Below are positions 18,169 to 28,773 of a DNA stretch of 64,000 nucleotides, piece by piece. The notes beneath the pieces were generated by a model that was given only the letters and a program-made list of their open reading frames with translations, was not told the origin of the DNA and made no database searches. The translations under genes and the position numbers were made by a program. The stretch's first letter is position 1; every line of letters starts with the position of its first letter. The DNA comes from Candidatus Opimibacter skivensis (GTDB taxonomy: Bacteria; Bacteroidota; Bacteroidia; Chitinophagales; Saprospiraceae), in NCBI GenBank assembly GCA_016721905.1, contig JADKHH010000031.1:62001-126000 (forward strand), written 5' to 3'.

Positions 18169-21100
18169 ATGAAAATAGTTTCTCCCTTTATGCTTGTTTG
18201 TTCACTGATCACACTTGCTTCCACCCAAAAGTCACAAGCCCAGTGTTCACCAGGCTACGTACAGATCATTGTCCATATTATTCCTGACGACTACCCAAAT
18301 GAGACAAGCTGGGATCTAAAGGATGCAGCCAATACGATTGTTGCAAGTGGTACGACCAATAATGATACTCTTTGCTATCCCACCGGCGATATACTTCATT
18401 TTACTATCTATGATTCATATGGAGATGGAATGTGTTGCGGGTATGGAGATGGTTCTTACAACGTCTATATCGATGGTCTTTTGATTGCATCTGGAGGTAA
18501 GTTTACATTTGACCAAACCACCTATTTTAATTTTCCTCCCGGGCATATTACCGCAAAGCTTTTGACCGCTTATCAGCAGCTGATGAATCATTGTAATAAC
18601 ATCACCCTCCTTTCTCCTGCTCAATTAAATGCGCTGGCCGATAGTATTCATCAGTACCATTTTTATCTCGCCGATACGCTGCCGGTGATTTCAGCAGCCT
18701 TCGACCTTATAGATTGTTATGAGACCACTGCAGGTCCTATGTTTCTGAATATGGCTACAACGGGTGGTTACCCAAACACCCCGGGGGCCCTTGATGGACT
18801 TGAATATGACCGGGCGATTTTTACAATACAACAGGAATTATTTGAAGCCTTGTATACCAAAGATAAAATTGCTGAATACCGTTCCTATATTCAAGGCAGG
18901 AAGTATCTGACTTCCGACTATTTTCCCGGAGCTTGTCCAACACCCGTTGACTCCGCTCAGGTATACACTGCCACAGTCAATGCTTCGATGCCAAGGCATT
19001 GGGGGAAGCGCACGGCATGGTCCTCCACACCTGCACGGAGGCCAACAGGATATTACCTCGCCGCGGGGAGTATCGGGAGTGTGAAAGTTCCGGCATCGAT
19101 GGTCAATAAGGGTTTCAGGATATTAGTCGGCGCGCATTCCTATGATCACTCCATCAGGAATAATGTCAGGAGATTTTTCAGAGTGACCAATACCTTTCCC
19201 ATCACGGATACCATTACAGAGATTGCCAATCCGTTTGGCGGGGGCATCTATATCCTCACCCCTATGAGGCGGATCTTGGCATCGTGGAGGTGCAACTGAC
19301 CAATGTCGTTCCTGCGCCGTTCTTTTCAGCCAAGACATTTAGCCAGACTTCGCTGCAGGAATGGAAAGATGAGCAGCGCCACCATCTGGCGCCCTGGGCG
19401 GATTTTGAATCCGATAAATATATGATGCAGGTACCCACGAGCTGGATCTATAACTATGATGACCCGGTCACCCTGATGCAGGACTGGGATGATCGCATGG
19501 ATGTGGTGTCAAACATGCTGGGCTATCCATTGATCAGAAACAATACCATTCTCTACCTGCAGGTTGACGTAGATATCATGTATGGTTTTTATGGCATTGG
19601 CAATCCACAGATCAATAACACCTATAACCCGCTGCAACCTGAAAATGGAAATAAGAACCATTGGTTTTTAAGACCGGGTGATTCCTTCTGGGAGACCGAG
19701 TTTCATGAAATGGGGCATGCCCAGTTGTTCAGCAAATTCCCGGGGAGACAGAGGCGGCAGTCAACGTGCCGGCTGCGGCTATCTACAACAGGTTGTATGG
19801 CATGGATATCGATACTGCGCTCGGTGAATCTTTTGGCAATAATCCACAGATCACGCGCGACCAGGCTGCACTCAACTGGATGGTGACGCCAAATTTCAGG
19901 GCTGGTAATCCGATGGATATTTCCAATACAACCAAAGATGAAGTCCGTTATCAACAACGCGGTTATGCAAAATATATAGAGATGGCCGCGCTGTTTGGCT
20001 GGGAGCTGATCGATTCATTTTATAAACAGGAAAATTTAGATTTTATCAACCAGGTGCCCGCTGACAGCCTCGATGAAGTGGACAGCAGGATACTGCGCTT
20101 TTCCAGGATTGCCGGTGCAGATTTGCGGCCGCTTATTCATTTCTGGGGTGTTCATCCCGCAGACTCAGCAACACTCAGGATGCTGATCAGTGCGGATAAC
20201 CTTGAGCCTTCAAAATTAATTTGCGACCGGCTGACCCATTATCAATCAATCATACCCCTTGACAATGCTGAGTTTACTCAGCATGCCAATGCCTTCTTTG
20301 GTGGCAGTGTGCCGGCCGGAGGTGATCCTGATTATGGTTCCGGATGGTACAATGTGTGGTTGCCATTGTATGATGAGACCCATGGTACCCAGGCCTTACA
20401 AGCCATGCAGGATATCATTGATTTGTATTTTCCGGAGGGTTGTCCCACCATCGAACCCATCCCTGTCGTTACCGTAGAGAGTCCAACCATTTGTGCCGGA
20501 GACTCCGTGACATTGATGGTGAGCGGAGCGTCAACGTATCGCTGGAGCAATGGAGCTACGGGCAGCAGTATCACTGTAAGTCCAACCACAACGACTACGT
20601 ATACAGTTACCGGAAAAACTGCAGGATATGTTTCTGATACTGTTTTCGTCATTGTCACGGTCCAGCCATTACCAGACCTGATTGTAAATAGCCCATCGAT
20701 ATGTGAGGGTCAATCCGCTACACTGATCGCAAGCGGAGCTGATACGTACGCCTGGAGCAACGGCGCGATAGGCGATAGCATTGAAGTGAGCCCGAAGTCG
20801 GACACCAGCTATACAGTGACCGGCACGAGCCTGGGCTGCAGTGCAACAACTGAAACTATGGTATCGGTATATGATTTGCCTGTCCTGGACCTGGGCAGTG
20901 ATATTGATTTGCTGCCAGGTCAGGATACCATCCTCAATGCAGCGGGTGCTGATCTAAGTTACCTGTGGTCAACAGGCGAAGTGACAGCCGCTATTCTTAT
21001 AAATGCAGCGGGAACGTACATAGTGACGGTAACCAATAGTGCCGGTTGCACCGCAACAGATACTGTCGTGGTCACGATCATCACGTCCGTCGCGGATATG

Positions 21101-21352
21101 GGTGAAACATATACCATAAAAGCATCACCCAATCCGGCGCATGATTTTATTGATATTTTATGTATTGGAGCATCCATGTCTGCTGTTCAGATTATCGATT
21201 CCCCGGGCAAGGTGCGCATGAGTGAGAAGGTTTTGGCATATGACGGAACGTCTCATCGGATGAGTTTGACAAGCTTGTCACCAGGTATATATTTTATCAG
21301 GATAACGATCGCGGCGGGTTATGTAAAAATCATTCCGTTCATAAAGCAGTAG
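18169..21352 (+). CDS. Secreted M60-like zinc metallopeptidase with Ig-like domains and T9SS sorting domain (two frameshifts)
   Basis: After a signal peptide there is an N-terminal beta domain with a DSYGDGMCCGYGDGSY calcium-type loop. A long M60/enhancin-like region follows: PTGYYLAAGSIGSVKVPA, then FRILVGAHSYDHS, and the zinc motif HEMGH at 19704-19718. Downstream are two Ig-like repeats (SPTICAGDSVTLMVSGA and SPSICEGQSATLIASGA) and a C-terminal type A sorting domain (KASPNPAHDFIDIL, ending GYVKIIPFIKQ). Frames change near 19262 and near 19743; at each, one extra base in a C or G run restores reading (TPYEADLGIVEVQL; FPGETEAAVNVPAA). The restored protein is about 1060 residues. M60 enzymes typically cleave mucin-type glycoproteins. 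Confidence 0.85.
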
Positions 21353-21412
21353 ATTGGTTTTGGGATATTAGAAATTACCTGAGGGATGAGTTGCATACAT
21401 GATATCTGTATT

Positions 21413-21566
21413 CTTACATCCCAATGCGCATCTCATCACCGGCCTCATCTGTGGTTACCGCATAGAAGAGCTTGAAAATCCCGTAACACGGCAGACCCGA
21501 TACCTGGACAAGTTGGTCGATGAACTGGCGAAGGGGCGGAAGATGGAGAAGATATTGAGGGGGTAG
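21413..21566 (+). pseudogene. Duplicated 3' fragment of the DUF2200 gene
   Basis: This 154-base segment aligns without gaps to the last 154 bases of the gene at 4350-4712, with about 15 differences by eye, and keeps a stop codon. It encodes HPNAHLITGLICGYRIEELE through KMEKILRG but has no start or N-terminal half. Most differences are at third positions, so it may once have been a complete functional copy. The rest of 21353-21848 shows no feature. Confidence 0.8.
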
Positions 21567-21848
21567 AATGTTATAGAAAGGGTGAGGGATATGAAGGCTA
21601 AGGCGGAGGCTAATGCTAAGCAACCTGGTGTTTATAACCTAGCCTATACAAACGCAAGTAAATGTAGATAGTGGATTTTTAAAGAGCATGGTTGTATTCC
21701 CGCAATGAGGATATGGGAAAACGTGCTATTAAACCTTTGCTTTCAGCAGTAAGCCTTATATTTGACTGCGTAGATATACGTATTATGCGTCATGCAAAAG
21801 ACAGAGCTGCCCATGCTTTCTTCCATTACACCATTCGAAAAAACATAA

Positions 21849-23090
21849 AATGAATAATAAATATTTATTAATTATTGCCTTTTAGTAAGCATACATGTTG
21901 ACGTAACAGCGCAATCCTTAAAGCGAATTGAGTATCTTCAGTTGATAAACGAAGGCGATATAGCATTACGCTTTGGTAAATGGGACCAAGCAATATTGCA
22001 TTACACCAATGCAGTAGATATAGACCAAAACATTGCAGATGCTTATATGAAAAGAGCAGTATTGCTTCGCAAAATGGGTAGACTCCAAGAATCCTTACGC
22101 GATTATAATCAAGCTATTAACCTTAATCCGTATTCGATATACTTATACGATCAAAGAGCGAAGCTTAAAATATTAGCAATGGATTACAAGGGTGCAATAG
22201 ATGACATAAATCAAGCTATTTCTATTAACCCGGATAACAAGGAACTAGTGGAACACCGAGCAGATGATTATATTTTAATGGGGGACTATCAAAAAGCAAT
22301 TGCTGATTTGGATACACTGATAGCCCTTAATTATAATAGAGAATTTGAATATCTAAAAAAGGCTACCATTTATTTATTGGATAATAATATTCAATCATGT
22401 AGAGAAAACCTAAACAGGGTATTTGAAATAAATCAAAACAATTCTGTAGCGTACGATTTGGAAGGGCTTATTTACCTTAAAGAAGGTAATTATTCTCAAG
22501 CTATTCAATCATTTGATAAAGCAATTGCTTTAAATCCCGAATTCGCTATACTGTATTATAACCGAAGTCTGGCCAATCGCTTTTTAAAAAATACCGATTT
22601 AGCACAAATGGATTTAGATCAAGCAATAGAAAAAAGTCGTGACAATCCTAATATATACTTTGCCAGAGCTCTTGTAAAAAAAGAATTAGGTGATTTAACT
22701 GGATCGCTTAGCTATTATAATCAGGCAATCGGATTTGATAGTAGTTTTCAGGAAGCAATATATAATCGGGCATTTGTTAAAAAGTTATTGGGTAATTATT
22801 ACAGTGCGCTTGAAGATGCCAACCAATTAATAGAAAGCGATGAAATGACTCCTGAAAATTGGAATTTAAGTGGCAACATTAAATTACTTTTTGGTGACTA
22901 TGACGATGCCATAAATGACTTTGATAGGGCCATACGTATCCGTAACGATTATGCTATGTGCTTTTATAATCGGGGCCTGGCTTATTTAATGAGTGGCAAT
23001 ACAATATCGGGATGCAATGATATTGACCTGAGCATTGAGTTGGGCTATGAACCTGCTCGAAATATTAAGATCAATTTTTGTCAAAAGTAA
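21849..23090 (+). CDS. TPR-repeat protein (frameshift in signal peptide)
   Basis: From ATG 21849 the frame reads MNNKYLLIIA and stops. One extra T at the T run near 21880 continues it as LLVSIHVDVTAQSLKRIEYL, a complete signal peptide, into the long frame that is open to 23090. The mature protein consists of about ten tetratricopeptide repeats (for example NPEFAILYYNRSLANRFLKN and ADAYMKRAVLLRKMGRLQES). It is a periplasmic or surface-facing protein-binding scaffold; partner unknown. The TerC gene follows after 19 bases. Confidence 0.85.
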
Positions 23091-23109
23091 CCACGAAGTC
23101 CCTAGAAAT

Positions 23110-24113
23110 ATGATACTCTTTCCATTTGCTGATTATTGGTGGTTCTATTTAGCATTTACGGTTTTCGTTCTTGCCATTCTCGCTTTGATCTAGGTGTCTT
23201 CACAGGAAAGCTCATGAGGTTAAGTTTAAAGAAGCTGCAATTTGGACAGGGGTGTGGTTCGCACTGGCATTATTATTTAACTATCTATTCTACCTTTTTG
23301 CACGCTTTCGATTTTCAACTGACGACCGTTATTTATCAATACCTGATTTTGTCCCAGCCGCGCAAGCTAAAACATCTGCCTTAGAGTTTCTGACGGGTTT
23401 TGTGGTAGAGAAATCATTAGCCATTGATAACATCTTTGTGTTTGTAGTTGTTTTTGCTTACTTCGGCATACCAAAGATGTATCAGCATCGTGTGTTGTTT
23501 TGGGGAATACTTGGGGCAGTGGTATTTCGAATCATTTTTATCGCATTGGGTTCGGTGTTATTGCAATATCAGTGGGTGGTGTTTTTCTTTGGAGCACTTT
23601 TAATAATTACCGGTGTCAAAATGTTTTTTACAGGCACCAAACAGCAAGACCTCAATACCAATTTTATTATTAAACAACTCAAGAAAGTTTTCAGAATTCA
23701 TCCACAAATCGAAGGACAAAAATTTCTTATTAAGAAAAATGGCATCACGTATGTAACACCTTTGTTTTTAGCCCTGATTTTCTGGAACTCAGCGATATCA
23801 TTTTTGCAGTGGACTCGGTACCGGCCATTTTGCATTGACGAAGGAACCGCTCATTGTATTTACATCAAATGTATTTGCTATTCTTGGATTAAGATCCATG
23901 TATTTCATGCTTGCCGGAGTCATAGATAAATTCATATTTATCAAATACGGACTTGCTTTAGTCTTGGTATTTGTTGGCTTGAAAATGGTATGGCTCAATG
24001 AAGCCTTTGGTGGAAAATTTCCCATTACCTGGTCGTTAGGTATTATTGCTGGGATTATTGGACTTTCGATATTAATATCTCTTGTTTTAGGCAAAAAAAA
24101 GACGGATGCATGA
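23110..24113 (+). CDS. TerC-family membrane protein (multiply frameshifted)
   Basis: The pieces MILFPFADYWWFYLAFTVFV, then HRKAHEVKFKEAAIWTGVWF, LFNYLFYLFARFRFS, FVVEKSLAIDNIFVFVVVFA, ELSDIIFAVDSVPAIL and TKEPLIVFTSNVFAILGLR follow TerC/Alx order exactly, ending with a KKK tail. They lie in different frames: one base is missing near 23190 and 23200, and further bases near 23780 and 23832. The restored length (about 335) fits TerC proteins with their two acidic membrane motifs (EKSLAIDN and ELSDIIFAVDS). TerC proteins are linked to tellurite resistance and to metal (Mn) export during exoenzyme metalation. Confidence 0.88.
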
Positions 24114-24361
24114 CATGGTGCAATGCAAGAGTAATACCATGCCAAGCCGCTAACAAGCAAGCCTGCCAGACGATACAACAACGAACAATCGGACTACTAT
24201 AAACATGAAATGAAACAATAATTTTGACAGGTAACCAACATACAGACCATATTTTAAACGGACAACGAGAAAGCCAACGCTCATTGGCGACCATTCTGCA
24301 TTATTTAAGTTCCACCACCGCGCAATCTCACCTTAACAATAAACCCCAAAGAGCCAATCTC

Positions 24362-24960
24362 CTAATACAGCTCATACCAACTAAATTTGTCGTGTACGAT
24401 TTGTAATTTTTCTTTTTTTACATACGCTAAATATGACATAGCAACTGGAGAATGTTTCTTTCGTTTTAACCATATTAAACTCCAAGTTGTTTTAATGGGA
24501 AGCCCTTTGATTGATATAATTTGTAATTCATGGTTGTGTAATTCATTTTTAATTCCAATTAATGGCATTATTGAATATCCCAAACCAGCTAGTAAGGCTT
24601 GTTTAACGGCTTCATTAGAGGTTAACTCCATCTTTTTTAAAACGGATAAGTTATTCCGTTCAATAAAACTTTCCATTGTTTGTCTTGTCCCTGAACCTTT
24701 TTCTCTAAATATTAAAGGCAACGCTTTAAATATTTCTTTTGTGCTAGTAGTCTTTTTAAATTTTCTTTCGGCACTGCCTACCAAATACAACTTATTTTGA
24801 AGTAAATCCAGTTTCTCAATATTTAAGTTATTTGGTAAAACCGGAAACAAGTGCAAAATCAACTTCATTATTTTCCAAACTCTCAACAACTTTATTTTTA
24901 TTGGTAACTTTGTGTTTGTACGATTTTCAAAAATATCTGTAATTGATTTAATGTATAGTA
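24362..24960 (-). pseudogene. LysR-type regulator, C-terminal fragment
   Basis: The fragment covers only the substrate-binding domain of a LysR-type regulator: KVVESLENNEVDFALVS, then VLPNNLNIEKLDLLQNKLYLVG after a shift, LIFREKGSGTRQTMESFI, EAVKQALLAGLGYSIMPLIG and a C-terminal helix. The whole N-terminal helix-turn-helix half is absent: upstream (24960-25050) is the promoter region of the divergent prohibitin gene. At least one further frameshift lies near 24880. It is a broken regulator and is unlikely to bind DNA. Confidence 0.75.
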
Positions 24961-25021
24961 CATAAAATATATTTATGGATTACATTACAAAGATAAATAA
25001 AAACTTATGAATGGATACCCC

Positions 25022-25029
25022 TACTTTTG
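25022..25029 (+). promoter_or_regulatory. -7 box of the prohibitin gene
   Basis: TACTTTTG fits TAnnTTTG and lies 22 bases before the start codon at 25051. No clear -33 TTTG is seen at the right spacing. Confidence 0.45.
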
Positions 25030-25050
25030 CAGTGTTAAATAAACTATACC

Positions 25051-25818
25051 ATGAAAAATATTAAAATTATTTTTGCCGTTAGTACGGCCATAGCCTTCAC
25101 AAGTTGTGCTATAATAAGGCCCGGAGAAGTTGGCGTAAAACAAAAGCTCGGTAAGCTATCGGAGAAAAGTCATACGCAAGGGGCTGTTTGGTTCAACCCA
25201 TTTACGACTAAAGTTTTAAAAACAAATGTTCAGATAAACGACATTGAATTGTCGCTGAGTTTGCCGAGCAAGGAAGGGCTAAGTGTTACTGCTCAAATAT
25301 CTATTCTATATAGAATTGATCAACATAGCGTGCCAAAAGTAATCAGAAGCATTGGTCTGGGATATGAAGCTATCATATCTAATGTATTTAGATCGGCATC
25401 TGCAGATGTGTGTTCTAAATATTATGCAAAAGACATGCATTCAGGGATGAGAGCAGAAATAGAGAATGCAATTAAAATTAAAATGGAAGAAACGCTTTCT
25501 GACCAGGGAATATTTGTTCAGGCTGTGCTGATGAAAAGTATTCAGTTGCCAACGGGTCTGGCAAGTTCAATCGAACAAAAATTGCAAGCAGAACAAGATG
25601 CAATGAGAATGGTTTTTATTTTGCAACAAGAAACATTGGATGCTGAACGAAAAACCATTGAGGCAACTGGAACAAGAGATGCACAAAAAATTCTTTCAGA
25701 GGGTCTGACAGATCAGATTATTAAGATTAGAAGTATTGAAGCTTTTGTAGAACTTGCAAAATCTACAAATAGTAAAGTAATAATTACGGACGGCAAAGTA
25801 CCCTACCTCATAGAGTAA
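25051..25818 (+). CDS. Prohibitin/SPFH-family lipoprotein
   Basis: A lipoprotein-like signal (AFTSCA) leads into a band-7/SPFH domain: IRPGEVGVKQKLGKL, then PFTTKVLKTNVQINDIEL, LSVTAQISILYRID and the terminal KVPYLIE. A predicted coiled coil lies around residues 170-225 (EQKLQAEQDAMRMV and following). At 255 residues it matches Bacteroidota prohibitin-family proteins, which form large membrane-associated rings and stabilise membrane proteins. The lipid anchor in place of a membrane helix is common in this phylum. The gene is intact, unlike its neighbours. Confidence 0.88.
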   Translation: MKNIKIIFAVSTAIAFTSCAIIRPGEVGVKQKLGKLSEKSHTQGAVWFNPFTTKVLKTNVQINDIELSLSLPSKEGLSVTAQISILYRIDQHSVPKVIRSIGLGYEAIISNVFRSASADVCSKYYAKDMHSGMRAEIENAIKIKMEETLSDQGIFVQAVLMKSIQLPTGLASSIEQKLQAEQDAMRMVFILQQETLDAERKTIEATGTRDAQKILSEGLTDQIIKIRSIEAFVELAKSTNSKVIITDGKVPYLIE

Positions 25819-25841
25819 TTTGAAAAAATACAAACCAAATA

Positions 25842-26200
25842 TGATGATAGAAATATCGGTAACCAAAGGAAACGGAATTGTCTCCTAGATAATGGACGCC
25901 ACAGTAGAAATATTTTTATCAGCAGGTGCTAAATTTGAATTGGATGCAATTGAAGTAGATGAAAAAGTTCATCTTGCTGGCAATACTTCTGAGTCGCAAC
26001 TGAATCAGTCGCAACAATCAGGCGAAGCAAAATATTTCTAAAAGTTCCAAGCTCAACACCCCAGGGTAACGACTACAAAAGCTTAAATAGTACCACTCGT
26101 AAATTTCTTCGCTTGTATTCTGACGTAAGACCTTGCTGGAGTTTGCATCCTTTTGTAAGTGCTAAGAACCCGGAGGCTTTCCCTCTAATACTAAAGACAT
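25842..26200 (+). pseudogene. Isocitrate dehydrogenase gene relic
   Basis: The frame at 25842 reads MMIEISVTKGNGIVS, stop, IMDATVEIFLSAGAKFELDA and IEVDEKVHLAGNTS, which corresponds to the N-terminus of Thermus-type isocitrate dehydrogenase (normally GDGIGPEIMDA). Further on, another frame reads RSKIFLKVPSSTPQGNDYKS then LNSTTRKFLRLYSDVRPCWS and LHPFV, the next conserved block. The G-P-E to V-S-stop change is by substitution, and the region after about 26200 is not recognisable, so this is genuine decay, unlike the homopolymer frameshifts elsewhere. Confidence 0.7.
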
Positions 26201-26260
26201 GAATATACAACTTATACAAGGAGATTTAGCGCCAACGAGGCTACAGAAATTGTAGCCCAT

Positions 26261-26452
26261 ATGGTACACTTGATCATAAAGTATCATGAGCATAAAATAC
26301 ATAGCCACAGTGATGAAGAGGATATTAAAACAAGGGAAGCAAAAATACGGCGATTGCAAAAAGAATTATTTGAATGGGGAAAGACGATCAATTCAAAAAC
26401 CAATCGTGTAAAAGTCGAGGCAATACTTAAAATTGAATTGGAATGGATTTAA
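26261..26452 (+). CDS. Small helical hypothetical protein
   Basis: A 63-residue, highly charged sequence (EEDIKTREAKIRRLQKELFEWGKTINSK) predicted helical. The frame is open upstream (NEATEIVAHMVHLIIKYHEH), so the start is uncertain. It could be a relic linked to the decayed gene before it. No family recognised. Confidence 0.3.
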   Translation: MVHLIIKYHEHKIHSHSDEEDIKTREAKIRRLQKELFEWGKTINSKTNRVKVEAILKIELEWI

Positions 26453-26610
26453 TCGTAAGGAAATCGATTTTCTCCAAATTAATGATTGCCTTTGTAATAA
26501 TGCCTTTCTGCATAGTTCTAAAATAAGTTGCTCAACGATAGCATACAATAAAGTGTAAACGGACAAGCCGAACACCGTTTCAAGAAGTAGGCAACAAAAA
26601 AACAAAGAAG

Positions 26611-27276
26611 ATGAACGGAATAAAAATGATTTGCGGAGTGCTTTTGACTGCAGGTGTTATGTCCTCTTGCGACCAGGCACAACAGCAAGCAAAAGAACAA
26701 ACGGACAAAATTGTTGCACAAACTAACGAACAAGTGCAAAAAGTAATTGACGATTTGGGTTTAGTGTATGTGGAAGAAGGTGCTCAAACTATTATTACAT
26801 ATGACGAAGTAAATGCAGCCCAACAAGCATGGTGTGACGCTTTGGTAAAAATAGGAAAATTGAAAGAAGACGGAGGCGATTACAGATCCTTTGCAAGTGA
26901 TGTACTTTCTTCTGCTTACAATTACGACAATGGTAAGGTATTTTTCAAACCAACATTGGCCTATGGCGACAAAACTTTTAGAAACGATAAAAAGGGAGCC
27001 TTAGCATATTTTATAGGTGGCGACCCTGATTATCCAAGTGATCAAGGTTTTGCATTGACACCTTGGGTTAAAGCGCGATACGACAATGCAGGTGACCAAA
27101 ACGAAGGCATCCAAATTTATGGTTCTGTAGCTATTACAATGGGCAATGTATGGGTTACAGGAAAAGACGGAAAAGAGGTCATGGTTGATAAAACCTGGGT
27201 TTTCAAGAAAGGTAAAGATGGAAAACTGAGAATTATCGTTCACAAATCGGCACTTCCGTTTGATCCAGGTAAATAG
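26611..27276 (+). CDS. Lipoprotein with NTF2-like (SnoaL/CaMKII-association type) domain
   Basis: Signal MNGIKMICGVLLTAGVMSSC with lipobox VMSSC, then a Gln-rich helix (QQQAKEQTDKIVAQTNEQV) and a domain with AAQQAWCDALVKIGK, YDNGKVFFKPTLAYGDKTFR, FALTPWVKARYDN, SVAITMGNVWVTG and GKLRIIVHKSALPF. This layout, with ITMGNV and a terminal HKSALP, matches a widespread group of NTF2-like proteins, some of which are mislabelled phosphoribosyl-AMP cyclohydrolase. It is probably periplasmic; the ligand is unknown. The gene is intact and ends at a strong terminator. Confidence 0.75.
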   Translation: MNGIKMICGVLLTAGVMSSCDQAQQQAKEQTDKIVAQTNEQVQKVIDDLGLVYVEEGAQTIITYDEVNAAQQAWCDALVKIGKLKEDGGDYRSFASDVLSSAYNYDNGKVFFKPTLAYGDKTFRNDKKGALAYFIGGDPDYPSDQGFALTPWVKARYDNAGDQNEGIQIYGSVAITMGNVWVTGKDGKEVMVDKTWVFKKGKDGKLRIIVHKSALPFDPGK

Positions 27277-27280
27277 AGAT

Positions 27281-27315
27281 TAAATAAGGCTATAAAAGAT
27301 TATAGCCTTATTTAA
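27281..27315 (+). terminator. Terminator hairpin after the NTF2-like lipoprotein gene
   Basis: TAAATAAGGCTATAA and TTATAGCCTTATTTA are perfect 15-base inverted arms around a short AAAGA-type loop, with flanking A and T runs. It would work in both directions. Confidence 0.8.
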
Positions 27316-27349
27316 TTTAATCGTCTTATGTTGTAAATTAAATAAAATC

Positions 27350-28001
27350 ATGATAAAATACTTAGGTATGCTTTTTTGGCTTTTCACACTTATAGTGCAA
27401 AATGTCAAAAGCACAAACACCAATTGATTCAGCAATACTTAACAAAGAATTTAGTAGTTTAGATGAAGCTCTTAAAAATCCTGAGAATGTTTTTAGACTA
27501 AATTTGAGTAATCAAAATATTCAATTGGCAGACTTATTTGGTCAAAGTTTCATAATCTGCAATATTTGAGTTTAAAAAACGATCATTTAAAACAAATACC
27601 AGAAGGTATAGGCGAACTTAAAAATCTTAAAGTTCTTGATTTAAGTGGTAATGATTTTAAAGTATTACCTACTAACTTTATCGGATTAGCAAATCTGGAA
27701 GAGTTGTATTTAAATGATGATAAGTATCTTCAATTGGACAAAAACATATCTATTTTAAGTAATTTGCCTAATCTTAAATCGCTTCACATTGAAAATGATG
27801 GTTTAAAGAAGTTACCTAAGAATATTCTTCAACTGAATAATTTGGAATCATTGTACCTTAATCATAATAAATTTAGACAAGTGCCTGTAGAAATTCTGAG
27901 TTTAAATAACCTGAAATATTTGGACTTGCACGATAACAAGGGTCAGGCTTCCGAATCAATTTATTCGAGAGCGAGGATTTGGACCAAAAGTTAGATTTTG
28001 A
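27350..28001 (+). CDS. Leucine-rich-repeat protein (frameshifted)
   Basis: ATG 27350 opens a signal peptide (MIKYLGMLFWLFTLIVQN). Other frames then give SKAQTPIDSAILNKEFSSLD, then FRLNLSNQNIQ, and a long frame from 27566 with about five LRR units (LKVLDLSGNDFKVLP, LEELYLNDD, LKSLHIENDGLKKLP, LESLYLNHNKFRQVP, LKYLDLHDN). Near 27940 the frame shifts again to RLPNQFIREROF-like sequence ending KVRF at 28001, a normal end for this family. At least three indels are needed. It is a secreted protein-interaction protein. Confidence 0.72.
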
Positions 28002-28492
28002 AGTGATGTAGTATTTATGGGTGAAATCAAAAGTAATTGCGGCTATTCTTTTGTCTGGTTTTCAAAAAGCTCAATTGCCCAGAAATGTTTGTTTAATAGA
28101 AGTAACAATAGGTGCTATATACTTTCATCACGAGTAAATTCGGATACACCCTTTTGAGAAGGGGAATGTAGGGGTAACACGAAGGTCGATAAACTCAATG
28201 TTTATGTACGATTTATATCTATCAATGATTATGAGGGATGCCCGTTAAATAATATGAATATCTTACTGCACTTGCGTGTGGCTTTAGAGCGCTTATGAAG
28301 CACCTAACTATATGGAGTAAGTGCACCGAAAAGGTTTTAACAAGTATTAATTGCTTACTAATCAACTCCTTGTTACTTTGTGAAAGCATTATCCTAATTG
28401 TGTAATACAGAGAAAATCAACTAATCAACAAATCTTCAGGGAAAGCATTGAGCATTCAAGTTAGCGAAACTATAATGCTATTGGCTTGCTAG
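28002..28492. other. Gene-free stretch
   Basis: I see no convincing coding frame, RNA or repeat in these 490 bases. Short frames on both strands are interrupted and lack family resemblance. It borders the nonsense tract that follows. Confidence 0.4.
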
Positions 28493-28653
28493 TTTTTTTT
28501 TTTTTTTCCGGTTTTTGGTTGGCCGGGTTTTTCTTTTTCGGGGGGCCCCGGGTTGGTTTCCCCCCTGTTCCCTCGGGTTTGGCGTTTCCCCCCGGGCCCC
28601 TTTTCCGGGGGCTGCCGCCCCCCCCCCCCGCTTCCCCCGCGCCCTTTTCCTCC
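28493..28653. other. Homopolymer/GC nonsense tract, probable assembly artefact
   Basis: A run of 15 Ts is followed by ~145 bases made almost only of short runs of G, C and T, including 12 Cs in a row near 28618-28629. Composition and run structure differ completely from both flanks, which are AT-rich. It resembles the low-quality end of a read incorporated into a consensus more than any biological element. The minus-strand frame through it encodes only Gly/Pro/Lys low complexity. Confidence 0.65.
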
Positions 28654-28773
28654 TCTATCATTTAATATTTTATATTTAGATCAGATATCAATAATATTCT
28701 AAAAAGACTAAGTTGGAAGGAAGTAGAAGAGGAAAGGCAAAAACATAAAGAGCTTATTTCATAGAGAGTAGTA

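Noticed and set aside
28470..28661. Minus-strand Gly/Pro/Lys-rich frame
   Set aside because: It is the translation of the nonsense homopolymer tract.
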